Source of the DNA: Podaxis mareebaensis
Taxonomy: Eukaryota > Basidiomycota > Agaricomycetes > Agaricales > Agaricaceae
NCBI GenBank assembly: GCA_018524725.1
Contig: JAEUWP010000522.1
Coordinates: 1-64,000, forward strand
DNA length: 64,000 nucleotides
Direction of reading: 5' to 3'
Of this stretch, positions 1-11,447 are shown piece by piece. The notes under the pieces were generated by a model. It was not told where the DNA came from and made no database searches. It saw nothing but the letters and a program-made list of their open reading frames with translations. How positions within the stretch are numbered: position 1 is the stretch's first letter; each line of letters starts with the position of its first letter. Made by a program: the position numbers and the translations under genes.

Positions 1-2014
1 GTGGCTTTTGGTAATACTATTTTATATTTCACTTCACATTATCTCTTTTATTTGTTATATTCTATAGTAATCCATTTTGCTGCCCCATCAGCGTCACCTT
101 CGATACTTGGGATTCTACTTTGACTGGGTGCTCTCATTTAAAGAACATGTCCGATACTATTCCACAAAGGTGCTCTCCACAGTCAAATGTATGCACCTCC
201 TCAGCAACTCCATCTGAGGCCTATCCCCTTTACACAAGTGCCTCCTTTACAGGTCTTGTGTCGTCCCCATCGCCATATACAGTTTCTGTTTATGGTTCAA
301 TTGATTAAACAACTCCAGCAAATGCAACGGTCTGCAGCCCTATGGATCACCAGTGCATTTTGCACAACACCCACAGGTGGCATTGAAGCCATTGCTGGTC
401 TCATCCCCATCCAACTTCATCTCTTTAAACTCGCCAAGCAATGCTCTCTTCGCTTCCAAACCCTCCCCCCTTCCCATCCCCTAAAAATCCTCACACGTGA
501 TGTTGACCCACTCGATGCACACTCCACCAAAACCAGATCTATGGCATTAGACTTTGTATCTGATGCCCAATTAGTCTCAGACTGGTTCAACCATCTCCAT
601 CCTAACACCAAGCCTGGTCAGCACCTTGTTGACCACTTCGATTCCCAAATTCATTTTCATCAATGTCCCACTCCCATTGATAACAATGTCAAGGCTAGAT
701 ACATTCAGTCTCTCAATGTAGCTAGAGATTCTTCTTTTTCTTCTCCAGTATCATTAGTTGTTGCCTCTGATGGTTCTGTTCCCCTTGATCCACGGCTCTC
801 CACAACCTCTGCTTTCATAGTTTTCAGCTCCTCTGCTTCTGATATCCTTTCTTCATCTGTTTGCCCCTGTGGGGAGGTTCTCTCTTCTGACTCTGAATCA
901 TATGCCATTCGACTTGGTCTTTTTTCTTCAATCTCTCTCGCTATATCTAATAGTTGTTCTTCTATTTCTCTTTTCACAGACTCTATCTCCTCTGCCAAAC
1001 TTCTTTTTAACTATGGCCCCCATAGTGCTCACAAGGACACTTTAGTGGTCATCCCTCTTCTCCGAGAGTGGTTGTCTTCATCCCACCTCAATAATGTCCA
1101 TTTCTGGTCAGTTCCATCCTCTGAAAAATGGTCAGTCCATTTCCAGGTGCACAATCTCACCAAATCGTTGCACATACCCAACAACCCACGATTCCCAATC
1201 CGCACCTCTCTGGGATACATTCGAAACCATTACACCACCAAATGCCTTGCCCTTTGGAGGCAAAAGATGAATGTTCCCAAACATCATGGCCACAACTGGC
1301 TTCCCCTTACCAACTCTGTGGACCAACCTCTGGAACCCAAATACACCAATGGCGGCACTTGGCTTTCATCTAGCCTTGGTGCTGACCCCAATCTCTGTGT
1401 GCGCTTTACCTGCTGTGTAACCAACCATGCACCTATCGGTGCCTTCAGACAGCACTTCTTCCCAGGGTGCTACATCACCTCTTGCCCATGCAGTGAGGAA
1501 CTCAAAACACGGGACCACATCATCCATCATTGTCCCCATTTCCATCAACCTTATGGAATTCATACAAATATCCACTGGCTCATTCAGTTCCTTCATAAAA
1601 ACCCAGTGGCTTTCTCATTCACTGACCAGATACAAGGACCAATTACATTTGAGGACTACAACACTCGACGGCTTACTCGACAAGAGAGGCTGGCCTTACA
1701 TGGCACTCCAGATGTTCACTGAAAGGGTTTCTTTTCTCTTTTCTATTTTCTCTCTCTTATGTACACTTGCCCTTCACTAGCTCCATCTTTCCTCTCCCAC
1801 TTCACTTTTGTCTCTCTTCTCTCTCTACATTTGATTTGTTGTACTCTCTATCTTGTGTTGGTTGCCTCTTGCTAGCTCCCTCACTCCTCTCCCCTTTTCT
1901 TTTTCCTTTTCTTTCTCTTTTCTCTCTGTTTCCTTCTAGTGTCTGTAGGTTTCGGTTCTTGGGACTGCTATCATACACCTGTTTGTAGTAGCTAGCCTAT
2001 TGCAATAAATGTTG

Positions 2015-2050
<36 letters not shown>
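1..2050 (+). mobile_element. LINE (non-LTR retrotransposon), 3' end, copy 1
   Basis: This is the 3' portion of a LINE running off the left edge. Seen: the end of the reverse-transcriptase region (from about 95, disrupted), an RNase H domain, a C-terminal Cys/His cluster, a pyrimidine-rich 3' UTR (about 1,725-1,960), an AATAAA signal near 2,005 and a 32-A tail at 2,019-2,050. It matches the 3' half of the LINE at 5,261-11,447 throughout, including the UTR and a shared GGGACTGCTA(C/T)CAT block, so both are one family. The tail abuts a minus-strand Gypsy reading frame, so this copy inserted into that element. The EN-RT-RNase H layout suggests a Tad1-like clade (inference). Bases 1 to about 95 are AT-rich and do not match the other copy. 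Confidence 0.85.
187..1722 (+). CDS. LINE ORF2 C-terminus: RNase H and Cys/His domain (partial)
   Basis: The genuine element frame appears to start near 310. The first ~40 codons are shifted relative to the other LINE copy, which points to a small deletion near 300, and the element's own frame has a TGA near 216. RNase H acidic positions are visible: Asp in VVASDGSVPL, Glu in SDSESYAIRLGL and Asp in SLFTDSISSAK. The terminal motif CPCSEELKTRDHIIHHCPHF is the C-x-C...H...C cluster seen at the C-terminus of many fungal LINE ORF2 proteins. RNase H would degrade the RNA strand during target-primed reverse transcription. The frame is open to a TGA at 1,720-1,722, so this segment is much better kept than its counterpart at about 9,780-11,169. 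Confidence 0.75.
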   Translation: MYAPPQQLHLRPIPFTQVPPLQVLCRPHRHIQFLFMVQLIKQLQQMQRSAALWITSAFCTTPTGGIEAIAGLIPIQLHLFKLAKQCSLRFQTLPPSHPLKILTRDVDPLDAHSTKTRSMALDFVSDAQLVSDWFNHLHPNTKPGQHLVDHFDSQIHFHQCPTPIDNNVKARYIQSLNVARDSSFSSPVSLVVASDGSVPLDPRLSTTSAFIVFSSSASDILSSSVCPCGEVLSSDSESYAIRLGLFSSISLAISNSCSSISLFTDSISSAKLLFNYGPHSAHKDTLVVIPLLREWLSSSHLNNVHFWSVPSSEKWSVHFQVHNLTKSLHIPNNPRFPIRTSLGYIRNHYTTKCLALWRQKMNVPKHHGHNWLPLTNSVDQPLEPKYTNGGTWLSSSLGADPNLCVRFTCCVTNHAPIGAFRQHFFPGCYITSCPCSEELKTRDHIIHHCPHFHQPYGIHTNIHWLIQFLHKNPVAFSFTDQIQGPITFEDYNTRRLTRQERLALHGTPDVH

Positions 2051-2053
<3 letters not shown>

Positions 2054-2454
2054 TTAACCCAGTCCAGAGATTCTTGGAGTTGAATGAGTTCAGTGTCAAT
2101 GTCAGATACTTCACTAGGGATGATAGGTAGTTCAATTAGGGATCCAGCATTGATTGGCCAGATGAACTCCCAGGTTCTGATATGGGTTGAGTAGGCTGGG
2201 AGCAGGCAGAGTGGGTGTGAGATGATGATGGGTGCTGCATCCTGTGCAATTGTGGTCACCATGATGTGTTGTATGGTGAGGTGTTCTGAGAGGGCATTTA
2301 GATGTTGGTTGAAGGTGGAGGGTGATTCAGTGAGGGATGAGATGCCATCAGTGTTAGGGCCAGTACTTGGAGTAGTATTGGGAGAAAGTTGAGCATCTTG
2401 CTGAGCTTCAGTTTGAGTGGTGGGTTCTTGGGTATTGGTGGTTGACATCTCCAT
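2051..2454 (-). pseudogene. Gypsy-associated ORF downstream of the chromodomain (truncated)
   Basis: An ATG at 2,454 follows the pol stop by a few bases and opens a frame of about 130 codons that runs into the LINE poly(A) tail, where it would read poly-Phe. The N-terminal half is rich in Thr, Ser, Gln and Pro; the second half is more hydrophobic (ISHPLCLLPAYSTHIRTWEF). It is not recognisable as envelope: there is no signal peptide or membrane helix in what remains. It could be an accessory protein of this Gypsy family or an out-of-frame continuation of pol. The natural C-terminus is cut off by the LINE. Confidence 0.45.
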
Positions 2455-2457
2455 TGG

Positions 2458-5245
2458 TTAGTGAGGTTTGTTCTTCTTTTTATAAGCATTAAGGATTTGC
2501 TGTGCATTGGAGAATGCAGACTGCAGTTCCCAAGTATTTTTAGAGTGTGGGTAGCCAGTCCACTTGACTAGGAATTTGAGGCAGTTGTGCAGTTGTCAAT
2601 GATTCAGGATGGCTTCAACTTTGTAGTGTTCTTCATTATTGTGCAGTTCTGGCAGAGGTTATGGGTAGTGTTTGCCATATAAGTTATTCTCAGTGACTGG
2701 AGTGAGAAGAGTGGTGTGAAACATGGGATGAATTCTCCATGTCTTGGGTAACTTTAGTTCAAAGTTGACTATGGATATCTTCTTGATGATTTCAAATGGT
2801 CCTTCACATTTCAGAGTGAGTTTTCTTAATTTGATTTGCAATGGAAGATTGTAGGTATCTAGCCATACTTGGTCTCCTATGGAGTAGGTGGGGAGTTAGT
2901 AGTTGGCTATGCATCTTGCCATAATTTGGCAGGCATGATTGTGTGCTTGAATAGCACATTGGTGGGCTTCCATTAGGTGATTCATATGGTCTTCTGTTGA
3001 TGGGTTGTTTGTTGGTTCCATTTCAATTGGAAATGCCTTTGGGGTATAGCCATAAAGTAGCTGGAATGGAGTTTCAGTGCATCCAGCATGGAGATGATTG
3101 TTGTGACAGAATTCATAGATTGGAAGGTACTTGCTCCAATTGTTAGGGTCACTTGAAGTGGCAATTGTGAGGTAGGTTTTGATTTCTTGATTAACATGTT
3201 CAGTCAATCCATTGGTTTGTGGGTGGTAAGCAGTAGAGTAGGTGGGCTTGACATTGAGGAGTTTGTACAGTTCTCACATTGCTTTGAATGCAAATTAGGG
3301 GTTACAATCTGAGATGACCTTATCTGGAAGGCCATATTGCAAAAATAGGTAATTGACCAAAATAGAAGCAATGACTTGGCTATTGGTGGTCTTCATAGTA
3401 GGGGCTAAAATTATCCCCTTTATTAGGCCATAGTCCACTATGGCCAAAATAGAATTGTATTTATGGAATGGGAGTAGATCTATAATGAGATCCATAGAGA
3501 TTTGCAAAAAGGGTTGCATTGATCAGGGTGCTGGTATAGGTTGGTAAGATGGCTTTTCTGGTTATTATATGATTTTGTGCTGTTGGCAGGTTGGGCAGCC
3601 TCTGATGTATTCAGCAATGTAGTCCTTCATGGCTGGCCAGTAAACATATTTGGCAAGCTTTCATAGTGTTTCAGTTATTCCAGGATGTCCTGTGGTTTGA
3701 TGATTGTGTACTTATTGGAGTAATCTGTGATGTAGTAATGGTTTATTGGGGATCAGAATTCTTTTCCCATGAGTAGGTAATTCTTGATCTGGGGTGTCAT
3801 CACCATTGGGGTCTATCATTTCTCAGTGCTTTTTGATGACTCATTTATCTTCTTCTATAATTATAGTGATCATGGATTGATCAAATACAGTGATATTATG
3901 GTTTTTAACTTCTTGCAGTGCATAGTCAGGTCATCTTGATAATGCATCAGTAGGTCCATTCTTTTGGCTGGGTATGTGCTTGATCTTGAGGTTTGGTTGG
4001 AATTGTTGCATGAACTGTACCCAACAAACTTGTCATTTGTTAAGGGTTTGGGGTTCCTTGTATTGGGATAAATTTTTGTGGTCACTCCATATGATAATTT
4101 CATAGGGTGATCCTTTGAGGTAGTAGTGCTAAGTGTGCAGTGTAATAATAATAGCTAGCCATTCTAGTTCTGAACAGTGATAGTTGTGTTCCATTGGGGT
4201 AAAGGCTTTGGAATGGAAGGCTATCAGTTGATGAACACTGTTGTCATCTTTCTGGTAGAGCACAGCTCCTGCCACATATTGCAATGCATCAGTTTCAATT
4301 TCAAAGGGTTTTGTGGGGTTGGGTGCAATAAGGATGGGTTTGTCTTTGAATTTCTTCTTAAGTTCTTCAAATGTTTGTTGATACTTGGGTTTCCATTCGA
4401 ATTTAACATTCTTTGACATCAGTGCATTCAGGGGTGTGGTGTGTTTCAAATAATTTCAGATGAATCATCTGTAAAAGTTGCAGAATCCTATGAATTTTTG
4501 GATGTCTTGAGTCATCTTGGGTATGGGCCAGTTCTTGATTCCTTCAAGTTTGGCAGCATCCATTTTGATAGAGGTAGGAGTGACTACTGCTCCTAGGTAT
4601 TTGACACATTGTTTTTCAAATTTACATTTCTTGGGTTTGAGGTATAGGTCATGTTTCTGTAAGATGTTGAGTACTTCTTGAGTAATTTGGTGGAGTTCTT
4701 CCTTGGTTTTAGCATGGATGAGAATGTTGTCTATGTAGACAAGCACTTGTCCTCTTCCAATGAGATGGGCAAATATGTGATCCATCATTGATTGAAACAT
4801 GGCAGGACTGTTGCACATTCCAAAGAACATGACAGTAGGCTCGAATAATCCTCTTGGAATTTTAAAGGTTCCTTTCCATTGGTTGCCTTTGTAGATGCAA
4901 ATATTGTTGTATCCTGTGCACAGATCAAATTTTGTGAACCATTTTGATCCTTTGAGTTTGTCAAGTAGTGAGGATATCAAGGGTATCAGATATGCATTCT
5001 TGATTGTGTGAGTGTTGAGGTATTGATAGTCTTGGCATAGTCATAGTTTGCCATCTTTCTTCCCTATGAAGAAGAAGGGTGATGCCATGGGTGATTCAGA
5101 TGGGCAGATGTAACCTTTTGTGAGATTCTCATCAATGAATTTGTTGAGTTCTTGTATTTCTATAGGTGATAATCAGTATGGTTTAAATGATTTAGTTTTG
5201 AATGAATCCTTGAGTTCAATTTTGTGATCCCAGGGTCTACTTGGT
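2458..5245 (-). pseudogene. Gypsy Pol: reverse transcriptase, RNase H, integrase, chromodomain
   Basis: Reading leftwards: RT with [17 protein letters not shown] near 5,090, motif [14 protein letters not shown] (4,920) and motif C VYIDNILI (4,740), where the second catalytic Asp is Asn. RNase H follows with FEIETDALQYVAGAVLY and an ELEW Glu (4,300-4,150). Integrase has an HHCC finger (GHPG...GCPTCQ, 3,690-3,590) and a catalytic core (SMDL at 3,495; VISDCNP; HPQTNG...E near 3,200). The chromodomain (about 2,640-2,480) carries LKFLVKWTGYPHSKNTWEL. Chromodomains target integration to modified chromatin. Stops include CGA to TGA types (inside the chromodomain, in TL*KL of integrase, in KL*LC of RT) and a CAA to TAA type at NP*F. 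Several conserved Arg are Cys, His or Gln. Confidence 0.85.
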
Positions 5246-5260
5246 GGAAATTATGACACT
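5246..5260. repeat. Target-site duplication, left copy
   Basis: GGAAATTATGACACT here matches GGAAATCATGACACT at 11,448-11,462 with one T/C difference. The two copies bracket the LINE exactly: the element starts at the next base and ends at its poly(A) tail. Removing the LINE and one copy joins the two halves of the Gypsy pol frame, as expected for target-primed reverse transcription. Confidence 0.85.
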
Positions 5261-5435
5261 CAGCTGACCCATAGAATGGATTGGTTATCCATCTGTGAAA
5301 CCCTTGGTGATGCCTTGTTCAATATAGACATCACCAATACAAATGACATCATGGGGCTTATTTGCCTCACTTCCCTATTAAGCTTTGTCTCTTCCTTTTT
5401 AGGAAATTGGGCCAATTCAGGGGATCTCTCTTCTT

Positions 5436-7264
5436 TTGAGGGTGTCCCTCACCTCATTCACATCATTCAAACCATCACACATTCTAAACAATTATGCAAC
5501 AAATCTATCCCCTACAATAGACAACCACTCAAATTATATGATTTCATTTCTATGCAATTCCCTCCTTCCCACACCTTATCCCCTACTCCTACCCCCATGT
5601 CCACCAGTCACTGCAATATTCATCAGGCTGAAAAGGCACTGGCTGTGTCCTCCCCTTCTCCCAAAGACACTCCTGGGCATCTCTAGAGCTCTCCCATTAT
5701 TTCTCCTGATGTCACTGGGAATCTCCAGGACTCAGATCTGTAATTCACCAAGGACACAGCATGAGCAATCACCCTCTCTTGTCTCCCTCCGTCCAACATG
5801 GACAAACCAGGTGAGTCTTCAGGCTCCAACATTGATACTGAAATGCTCCCTCCCCCTCCTACTACTATCACCCCTCCTGAAGCCAATTCCAGAACTCAAA
5901 ACTCTGGGAAAGGTAACACAAACTACAGCTTGTAGTCTACTGTCACCTGTCAATGGGTGCCTCACAAACTGATAGCCACCCAAACTCAGCATAAGCCTAT
6001 CATCACTCCTGCCTTCCCTCTCCAAGCCCCTCCAAAATCCTCTCCTCCCTCTTCCACCCCTCCCCCCATCAACTATAAGACCTGCCCCAGGTCTAACGCC
6101 CCTTCCCCTTCCACTCAGAGGACATCTTATGCCAAGGCAACCTTGAACTCTCCAATGTAACCTGAAGAACTGCAGAAATATGCAGCCCTTCAAAATCAGT
6201 TCCCTCACATGTCGCCAGTCAACATAATCAATTTCCTTCACTCTTCTGGTGATATCAAATCTCCACCTATATCCCCCAAAACATCTTCTCCTCACCCTAC
6301 TAATTCCCCTAAGGCCACTCAAGGCCCATCTTGCAAAAATATTATTGTCCCATATAACAACATCTTTAAACCAATTCATATCACTTCACTGGACTTAGTG
6401 GTCAGAAACTGCAATAATGCCCTCTATCAAAAGGGTTTCCTCCTCAAAGTTGAGTCAGCCAAATCCAATGAGCAAACCCTCTGGCTCACAACAAACCAAG
6501 TTGTGACTGATGAGGAACTCCTCATCATCAAAAAAGGCATTGCTGGTTCTAACTGATCAGCCTTTGCCACACTAGAGATGAGAGATGCCATTGCTCCATC
6601 TCTCCCAATGTCCAAATCATTTGTCAAACTGATGAACCTCCCCTACTTCTGGCCTGATGGCACTCCTCACTCTGCTGATGACTTCAAAAAGGTCATTGAA
6701 TCTTCTCCTTACCACAAGATTATCCAACATCTCATTGGTAAACCCCATTTCCATTGCATCTCCCCCCATTCTAACTCCACCCTCCTTTTCTTTGACCTCT
6801 GGGACTCTCAGTCTGCCATGAGGGCAAAAACTCTCATCAACCACATACTTCTTTTCGAAAACTGTGTATGCACATTCACAGGCACTTCAATGTACACTAC
6901 GTCTCCTCTATGCAACAGGTGTTGGAAGTGGGGCCACCTGACTCACCTGTGCAAGGCATGCAACCCTAGATGTGCCATTTGTGGGGACCCCCACCACACT
7001 AAAAACCATCATCATGATGGCTTCTGCTGTCATGGAAAATCCAGCCCAAATCCTTGCCCCCCCACCCCCACTAACATCCCAGAGTGTCCTCATGTGACCT
7101 CCTTCACCTGCTTGTCATGTGATTCCAAGGACCATCACATGAACTCTGATAAATGCCCATTCTTCTGTCACTGATACAACCAAGAGTGGATAACTACCAA
7201 GCTTTGTGAGCTCAAGGCAGAAAAGAACCACCACAACTTCAATTCTGGTGCCATTAATGTCTAA
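5436..7264 (+). pseudogene. LINE ORF1, Gag-like zinc-knuckle RNA-binding protein (broken)
   Basis: The frame is broken by in-frame stops and shifts but is recognisable. The N-terminal third is Pro/Ser/Thr-rich. The C-terminal part (about 6,905-7,170) has clustered zinc knuckles: CNRCWKWGHLTHLC, then CAICGDPHHTKNH, then CLSCDSKDHHMNSDKC. In fungal LINEs such a protein packages element RNA. In-frame TGA codons at 6,554 and 7,172 lie where an Arg codon (CGA) would fit; beyond the second, the frame stays open to TAA at 7,262-7,264. That terminal stop overlaps the likely ORF2 start (ATG at 7,257). Confidence 0.75.
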
Positions 7265-10200
7265 AGGACCTCCTAAAGCACCTGCTTTTCTCTCTGACAT
7301 CCCCATTCTCTTTTTCAATGTTCATTGTTCCAAGGACACTGTTGAAGCCTTACTAAATGATCCTTTTTTAAAGACATTCTGATCCTTTGCATTCAAGAAC
7401 CCCCATATAGTGTCATCTGCAATATCCCATCCACCAAAGACTCTGAAGGAGTCCCATACAAAGGAATACCTTACAATCCCAATTGGTGCCTTATTCTCTC
7501 TGACAGGGAATGCCCATACATGGCCACATTCATTTGCAAATCATGCAAATCTCTATCACCTACTTCTCATCCAAGCATCATTTCTTCTCCTGATTTCCAG
7601 CTTATTTCCCTTTCTTTCCCCAAGAAGATGTATTTTCTAACTGCTATCTTGACCCTTCCAATGATTTGTCCCTCAGCTATCTGGAATCTTGCATTCCCTC
7701 CTTCCCCAATAATACTGTTTGCATGGGGGGTGACTTCAACTCCCATTCCCCAGAATGGGACCCCTACATCTCTCACCACTCAGCATGAGCTGACCTACTT
7801 GTTGATATCATGAACTCAATCAGTCTCACTCTTTCCACCCCAAGAGAGGCTAAATATATGCACATTCCATTCAATGAATCCAAACATCTGTCTGTCATTG
7901 ACTTAATTTTCATGATAGATGAACCCTCCCAGCCAAGCCCAGTCCATTCCATTTGTGATGACTGGCAACTCAATTCTGACTACTGCCCCCTCCTCTCTTC
8001 CCTTTGCACTCCCTGTCCCTTTCAACCATACATCAAAAAACTCACCATCCCACACAACTCTGAAGAAGAAGCATCCTTCCTATACTCAATCAGCCTATGC
8101 CTTCAGTCCATCCCCCCTTCTTTTAATTCAAGCAATGATGTCACCTCATATGCAAATGCCATGTCCCAAATCATCTCCCAAGAATGGCACAACAATACCA
8201 AACTTGTCAAGATATGCACTAAGTCTAAACCATGGTGGAACCCCCAATGCTCTGCCACTCTCAGAGCTTTCCAAGCCCACAAGTCCAAATCTAATTGGAC
8301 TAAATTCTGCTGTATCACAAGACAAGCCAAGTGCACTTTCTTTGATAAGAAGATCAAGGACATTGCTGAAGAAGACTATCATCCATGGGACCTCATGTCA
8401 TGGATAGGAAAGGGGAACCTCCCCTCCAACCAATCCATCACCTTCAATGGGAAGAGCTGTAATGAGTTAGAAGATCTCTGGCATGCACTCGACTCTTCCT
8501 ACAACTCTGCTGCTAACTGCCCAGTTGACCTAAATGCCATCAAGTCTATTGATACCCAACTGGAGTGCTCATGGCCTCCCTTTTCAAGTGCTGAACTCTT
8601 TGATGTGCTTAACCCATGCACTAATTCTTCAGCGCCCAGACCTGACCACCTCTCTTGGGCACACATCAAACACCTTATGTCTAACACCTTCTGCAACAAT
8701 TTCCTCCTCTTTGCCTCTAAATGCATTGAATTTAATACCTGGCCAGAACACTTCAAGAACTCCACCTCTGTCATCATCCCAAAACCAAACAAACCCCACT
8801 ATTCCACCCCAAAAATGTTCTGGCCTATTGTCCTTCTCAATACCCTGGGTAAACTTATTGAGAAGATGATATCTTCTCATATGCAATTCAAAACAACCCA
8901 GTTCAACCTCATACACCCCCTCCAGTTTGGAGGCATCATCCAATACTCAACAGAAGATGCAGGCATATATATCACACATCTAGTCCAATCAGGCTGGAAA
9001 TGCAAACTCAAGACAAGTGTCATTGCCTTTGATGTTGCTCAATTCTTTCCTTCAACCAACCACTCTGTCCTCATCTCCACCCTCAAGTAACATGGTTTCA
9101 ATTCCAACCTTGTTTCCTTTTTCTCAAACTATCTTAATGATCATTTTACCACCTACTCATGGAATAATAACCTCTCTCCCAGGTTCCCTGCATCAGTAGG
9201 CATTGGTCAAGGCTCTGCCTTATCACCCATCCTAACTGCCCTCACCCTATCCCCCTTCATGCACAAGTTTTCCAATGACCCCTGTTGTAAGATAATTTCT
9301 TTTGTCAATGATGGACTTATTGTAGTTCAAATGGAATCATTTACTACTAACTGTAACCTTCTCTCACAGGTATATAAAAACTGTGAAGACTATCTATGCT
9401 GCCTGGGTTTTGTTCTTGAAAGAAACAAGACTGAGGGCTTCCACTTTTCCAATCACCCCTCCCATGATCCCAATCCCCCTATCTTCATAGATGACACCCT
9501 CACTATCAACCCTAAACCCTTCCTATGTTATCTTGGCTTCTGGTTCGACAGAAGCCTAACCTTCAAAGAACATGTCCAGTACTACTCAACCAAGGCACTC
9601 TCTACAGTACAATGCATGCACATGCTGGGCAACTCCATATGCAGCCTCTCCCCTCTGCACAAGAGACTCCTTTACAGGTCATGCATCATCCCCATTGCCA
9701 CTTATGGTTTCTGCCTCTAGTTTAACTGCAATGCCAGATACCATGGACTCATCAAGTCCCTCCAATGCATACAACATCAAGCTGCCCTATGGATTACCAG
9801 TGTGTTCTGAACCACCCCCTCAGGTGGAGTTGAGGCCATTGCTGGTCTCATCCCCATTCAACTTCATCTCTTCAAACTCACCAAATGCTGTTCCCTCTGC
9901 TTCCATACCCTCCCCCCCTCCCACCCCCTCAAACTCCTCACCTGCAATGTCAATCCCCTAGATGTGCATCAAACCAAGATATGCTCCTCAGCACTTGACT
10001 TTGTTTCAGACACTCAACTGGTCACAGACTGGTTTCAGCATCTCCATCCCAGTGCCAAACCTAGTCAGTGCTTGCTGGACTTGTTTAGCAACCAAATTAA
10101 ATTCATCGAATGCCCTGACCCTTTGAAAGAAGGTGCCATGGCACTCCATATCACCAATACCTCCCAGGCTTGAGACCTCGCTTTTTCATCCCCCATTTCA

Positions 10201-11169
10201 CTCCTTGTAGCTACAGATGGTTCTGTTCCCTCTGACCCTTCTCTCTCTGCTACCTCTGCTTTCCTTGTCTTTAATTCTTCTGATTCAGACATTTTATCTT
10301 CTGCCATTCACCCTTGTGGTGAAGTTACCTCTTCTGATTCTGAATCATATACTTTATACCTTAAACTCTTTTCTTCCATCTCTCACACCTCTTCTTTCAA
10401 TTTCTCCTCAATTGTAATTTTTACAGACTCAATTTCCTCTGCTAAATTACTTTTCTCTTATAGGCCCCATAGCACACATCCAGACTCCATTGCAGTTGCC
10501 CCTCTCCTTCATTCCTGGCTCTCTTCCTCTTCCTTTAACTATGTCCATTTCTGGTCTATCCCATCATCCACTAACTGGTCTCTACATCACAAGGTGCACA
10601 CCCTCGCCAAATCCCTTTGTCTCCCTAACCCATGTCATCAACCAATTCATACTTCCCTCAGATTTGTTTGCAACCACTACATGCAAAAATGCCTGTCACT
10701 CTGGCAGCAGTACATGAATGATCCAGCCTACTGTGGTCATTCATGGCTCCCCCTACTTAACCCTGCTGAGTAGCCCCTTCAACCCAAGTATGCCAAAGGC
10801 AGTACTTGGCTCAACTCGCCCCTTGGAAAGAACACCCAATTATGCACACACTTCACATGCTGCATCACCAATCATACACCCATTGGTGCCTTCCAACAGT
10901 GCTTCTTCCCCAGGTGCCATATCACTTCTTGCCCATGCAGTGAACCTCTCGAGACCTGGGACCATATTCTTGATGACTGTCCCTGATTCCATTACCCTAT
11001 AGGAGCCCATGATGGCTTCTTCTGGGTTATCCAGTTTCTAGACCAGAACCCAATGGTGTTTTCCTTTGCCAACTAGATACAAGGACCTATCACACAAGAG
11101 GAGTTCACCACCTGCCACCTTAACCACAGAGAGTGACTTGCTAGAAATGGAGTTCTGGATGTACATTGA
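7257..11169 (+). pseudogene. LINE ORF2: APE endonuclease, reverse transcriptase, RNase H (broken)
   Basis: Endonuclease (about 7,300-8,000): MGGDFNSHSPEWDP, then IDLIF and SDYCPL, the metal-binding and catalytic blocks of APE-type LINE nucleases. Reverse transcriptase (about 8,580-9,700): WPEHFKNSTSVIIPKPNKP, motif A VIAFDVAQFFPS, motif B GIGQGSALSPIL, and motif C FVNDGLI, in which the first Asp of the usual V-D-D is Asn. RNase H (about 10,200-10,620): VATDGSVPSD, SDSESY and IFTDSISSAK. The terminal cluster CPCSEPLETWDHILDDCP is near 10,935. Stops include TGA near 7,788, TAA at 9,088 and TAG/TGA codons after 9,700. The first half of the endonuclease is frameshifted. Confidence 0.85.
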
Positions 11170-11447
11170 AGGCCTTTTCTTCATTCTTGTCTCATAGCTA
11201 GCTCCCCACTCCTACACCCTCTTCTGCTTTGAATCTCTCTCTCACTTTACACTTTGATAAGTTAGTTTCTGCTCTCTTTTCATTTCACTTGCCTCTAGTG
11301 TAGCTCCCTCACTCCTATTCTCTTTTCTTTCTCTCTCTATCTCTCTCTTTCTTTTTCTTTTCTAGTTTTGGTATTGGGACTGCTACCATGCACCCATTTG
11401 TAGTAGATAGTTCTACTGCAATAAATATTGATTTAAAAAAAAAAAAA

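Larger units (their letters stand above)
5261..11447 (+). mobile_element. LINE (EN-RT-RNase H type), near full length, decayed, copy 2
   Basis: A 6.2-kb non-LTR retrotransposon inserted in the Gypsy pol gene, with a 15-bp target duplication, two reading frames, a pyrimidine-rich 3' UTR and a 13-A tail (11,435-11,447) after AATAAA. ORF1 is a zinc-knuckle protein; ORF2 carries APE-type endonuclease, reverse transcriptase, RNase H and a terminal Cys/His cluster. This suggests a Tad1-like fungal clade (inference). The copy is disabled by several stops, mostly TGA, some frameshifts and a catalytic substitution in RT. The start at 5,261 may lack some 5' UTR, because 5'-truncation cannot be excluded. 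Confidence 0.9.

Noticed and set aside
2017..2050. Poly-Phe end of the minus-strand frame at 2,454
   Set aside because: It is the LINE poly(A) tail read backwards, not protein sequence of the Gypsy element.
5819..6379. 186-codon minus-strand frame
   Set aside because: Antisense to LINE ORF1; Gly/Arg-rich translation of a Pro/Ser-rich plus-strand region.
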